From an uncultured Clostridia bacterium (lineage in GTDB: Bacteria > Bacillota > Clostridia > Oscillospirales > Acutalibacteraceae), in NCBI GenBank assembly GCA_945869905.1, contig CAMBQD010000087.1:1-5242 (forward strand): a stretch of DNA of 5,242 bases. The letters are read 5' to 3'. Shown one piece after another: positions 4,558-5,242 of this stretch. The notes beneath the pieces were generated by a model, which was not told the DNA's origin, did no database searches, and saw only the letters and a program-made list of their open reading frames with translations. Positions within the stretch are counted from its first letter, which is position 1; every line of letters begins with the position of its first letter. The position numbers and the translations under genes were made by a program.

Positions 4558-5242
4558 ATGCACCTTTTGGAAATTGACAGAGAAAACTATATCGGTCAGG
4601 CGGACCCCTTTATCTTGGAAAGCAACGGAAAATTCTATATCTACACCACAGGTGACGACGGAATTTATGCCTATTACGCCGACGACCTTTTCGGAAAATG
4701 GAATTTTTACGGCAAGGTATTTACGTATCCCAATGTATCGGAATTTTGGGCACCCTCGGTTATAGAAATTGACGGAACATATTATATGTACTGCTCCTTT
4801 GAATTTTACGGCGACACACCTGATGAGGGCGGACACAGGCAAACCATGCACGTGTCCAGCAGTAATAATCCTCTTGGTCCCTTTGAAAATGCCAAACAGC
4901 TTTTGCACCCCTTTTCAATCGATTCTCACGTGGTAAAAAATGAAAGCGGCCTTTTTATATTTTATTCCACAAACCGTTTTGACGGTGAGAAGCCCGGTAC
5001 TTATATTGCGGTTGACAGGCTACTGGACCCTGAAGCCGCACTGGGCAAGCCTGTTACACTTATTGTCCCTACTCTTGAGGAGGACGTGTATATGAAGGAC
5101 AGGTACAAAAAGGGTGTAAACTGGCACACAATTGAGGGAGCCTTTTACTTTAAGGAGGGTGAATGGCAGTACCTTATGTACTCAGGCAACTGCTATCAGC
5201 AGCCTACATACTATGTGGGCTATGCAAGGGCAAAAACCGATG
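4558..5242 (+). CDS. Glycoside hydrolase family 43 protein, N-terminal part (truncated by window edge)
   Basis: The first 228 codons of a GH43-type five-bladed beta-propeller glycosidase are present. GH43 enzymes are mostly beta-xylosidases, alpha-L-arabinofuranosidases and arabinanases acting on plant hemicellulose or pectin side chains. The catalytic triad can be placed: general base Asp16 in QADPFIL, pKa-modulating Asp122 in SIDSHVVK, and general acid Glu193 in HTIEGAFYF. Blade-type repeats are seen, including FWAPSVIEIDGTYYMYCS (63-80), SGLFIFYSTN (130-139) and EWQYLMYSGN (202-211). There is no signal peptide, so the enzyme probably acts in the cytoplasm on imported oligosaccharides. ATG 4558 follows GGAG at 4548-4551 with 6 nt spacing, and an in-frame TGA at 4552-4554 rules out an earlier start. 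The exact substrate cannot be told. The frame is intact to the right edge. Confidence 0.93.
   Translation, partial: MHLLEIDRENYIGQADPFILESNGKFYIYTTGDDGIYAYYADDLFGKWNFYGKVFTYPNVSEFWAPSVIEIDGTYYMYCSFEFYGDTPDEGGHRQTMHVSSSNNPLGPFENAKQLLHPFSIDSHVVKNESGLFIFYSTNRFDGEKPGTYIAVDRLLDPEAALGKPVTLIVPTLEEDVYMKDRYKKGVNWHTIEGAFYFKEGEWQYLMYSGNCYQQPTYYVGYARAKTD

Noticed and set aside
4541..4765. Plus-strand open frame starting at ATG 4541
   Set aside because: It overlaps the GH43 gene in another frame and its ATG lies before the GGAG that serves ATG 4558.
4513..4908. Minus-strand open frame of 131 codons opposite the start of the GH43 gene
   Set aside because: It lies antisense to a convincing GH43 catalytic domain and would cover the GH43 promoter; its sequence resembles no known family.
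1..5242. CRISPR arrays, insertion sequences, tRNA genes, attachment sites
   Set aside because: No direct repeat series, terminal inverted repeats, transposase-like reading frame or cloverleaf-like sequence was seen in the window.

Overview
The window looks like chromosomal core DNA from a low-to-moderate-GC Firmicute, most likely an anaerobic gut Clostridia of the Ruminococcaceae/Oscillospiraceae type. The grounds are the gene order, the short NusA without C-terminal acidic repeats, purine-rich Shine-Dalgarno sites, sigma-A-like promoters and a neighbouring GH43 glycosidase. The taxonomic call below phylum is inference.

Positions 1-3658, minus strand, hold the conserved translation/transcription operon in the order rimP - nusA - ylxR (rnpM) - ylxQ (rplGA) - infB. 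infB runs off the left edge after 496 codons. The last three genes are tightly packed: ylxR/ylxQ overlap by 8 bp and ylxQ/infB by 11 bp. The genes link 30S maturation (RimP), transcription elongation and termination (NusA), RNase P modulation (YlxR), a kink-turn RNA-binding protein (YlxQ) and initiator tRNA delivery (IF2). A TTGACA/TATTAT promoter at 3750-3777 drives the operon. It is followed by a leader of about 85 nt with a 12-bp hairpin at 3694-3721, which may be a NusA-responsive attenuator. rimP starts at a TTG (3658) behind a strong AAAAGGAGG.

Positions 3659-3909 are a divergent regulatory region. On the plus strand it carries a near-perfect BirA-type biotin operator (TTGTAAAC-N15-GTTGACAA, 3825-3855). 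The right arm of this operator contains the -35 box of a TTGACA-N17-CATAAT promoter.

Positions 3910-4449 encode BioY, the substrate-binding membrane subunit of the biotin ECF transporter, followed by a clear intrinsic terminator (4459-4494). The operator strongly suggests repression by biotin-loaded BirA.

Positions 4496-5242 hold a separate promoter overlapping the tail of that terminator, and the first 228 codons of an apparently cytoplasmic GH43-family glycosidase that continues past the right edge. All three expected catalytic acidic residues are visible.

No mobile elements, CRISPR arrays, tRNA or rRNA genes were found. I see no wholly new system. The most interesting signals are the rimP leader hairpin and the BirA operator fused to the bioY -35 box.
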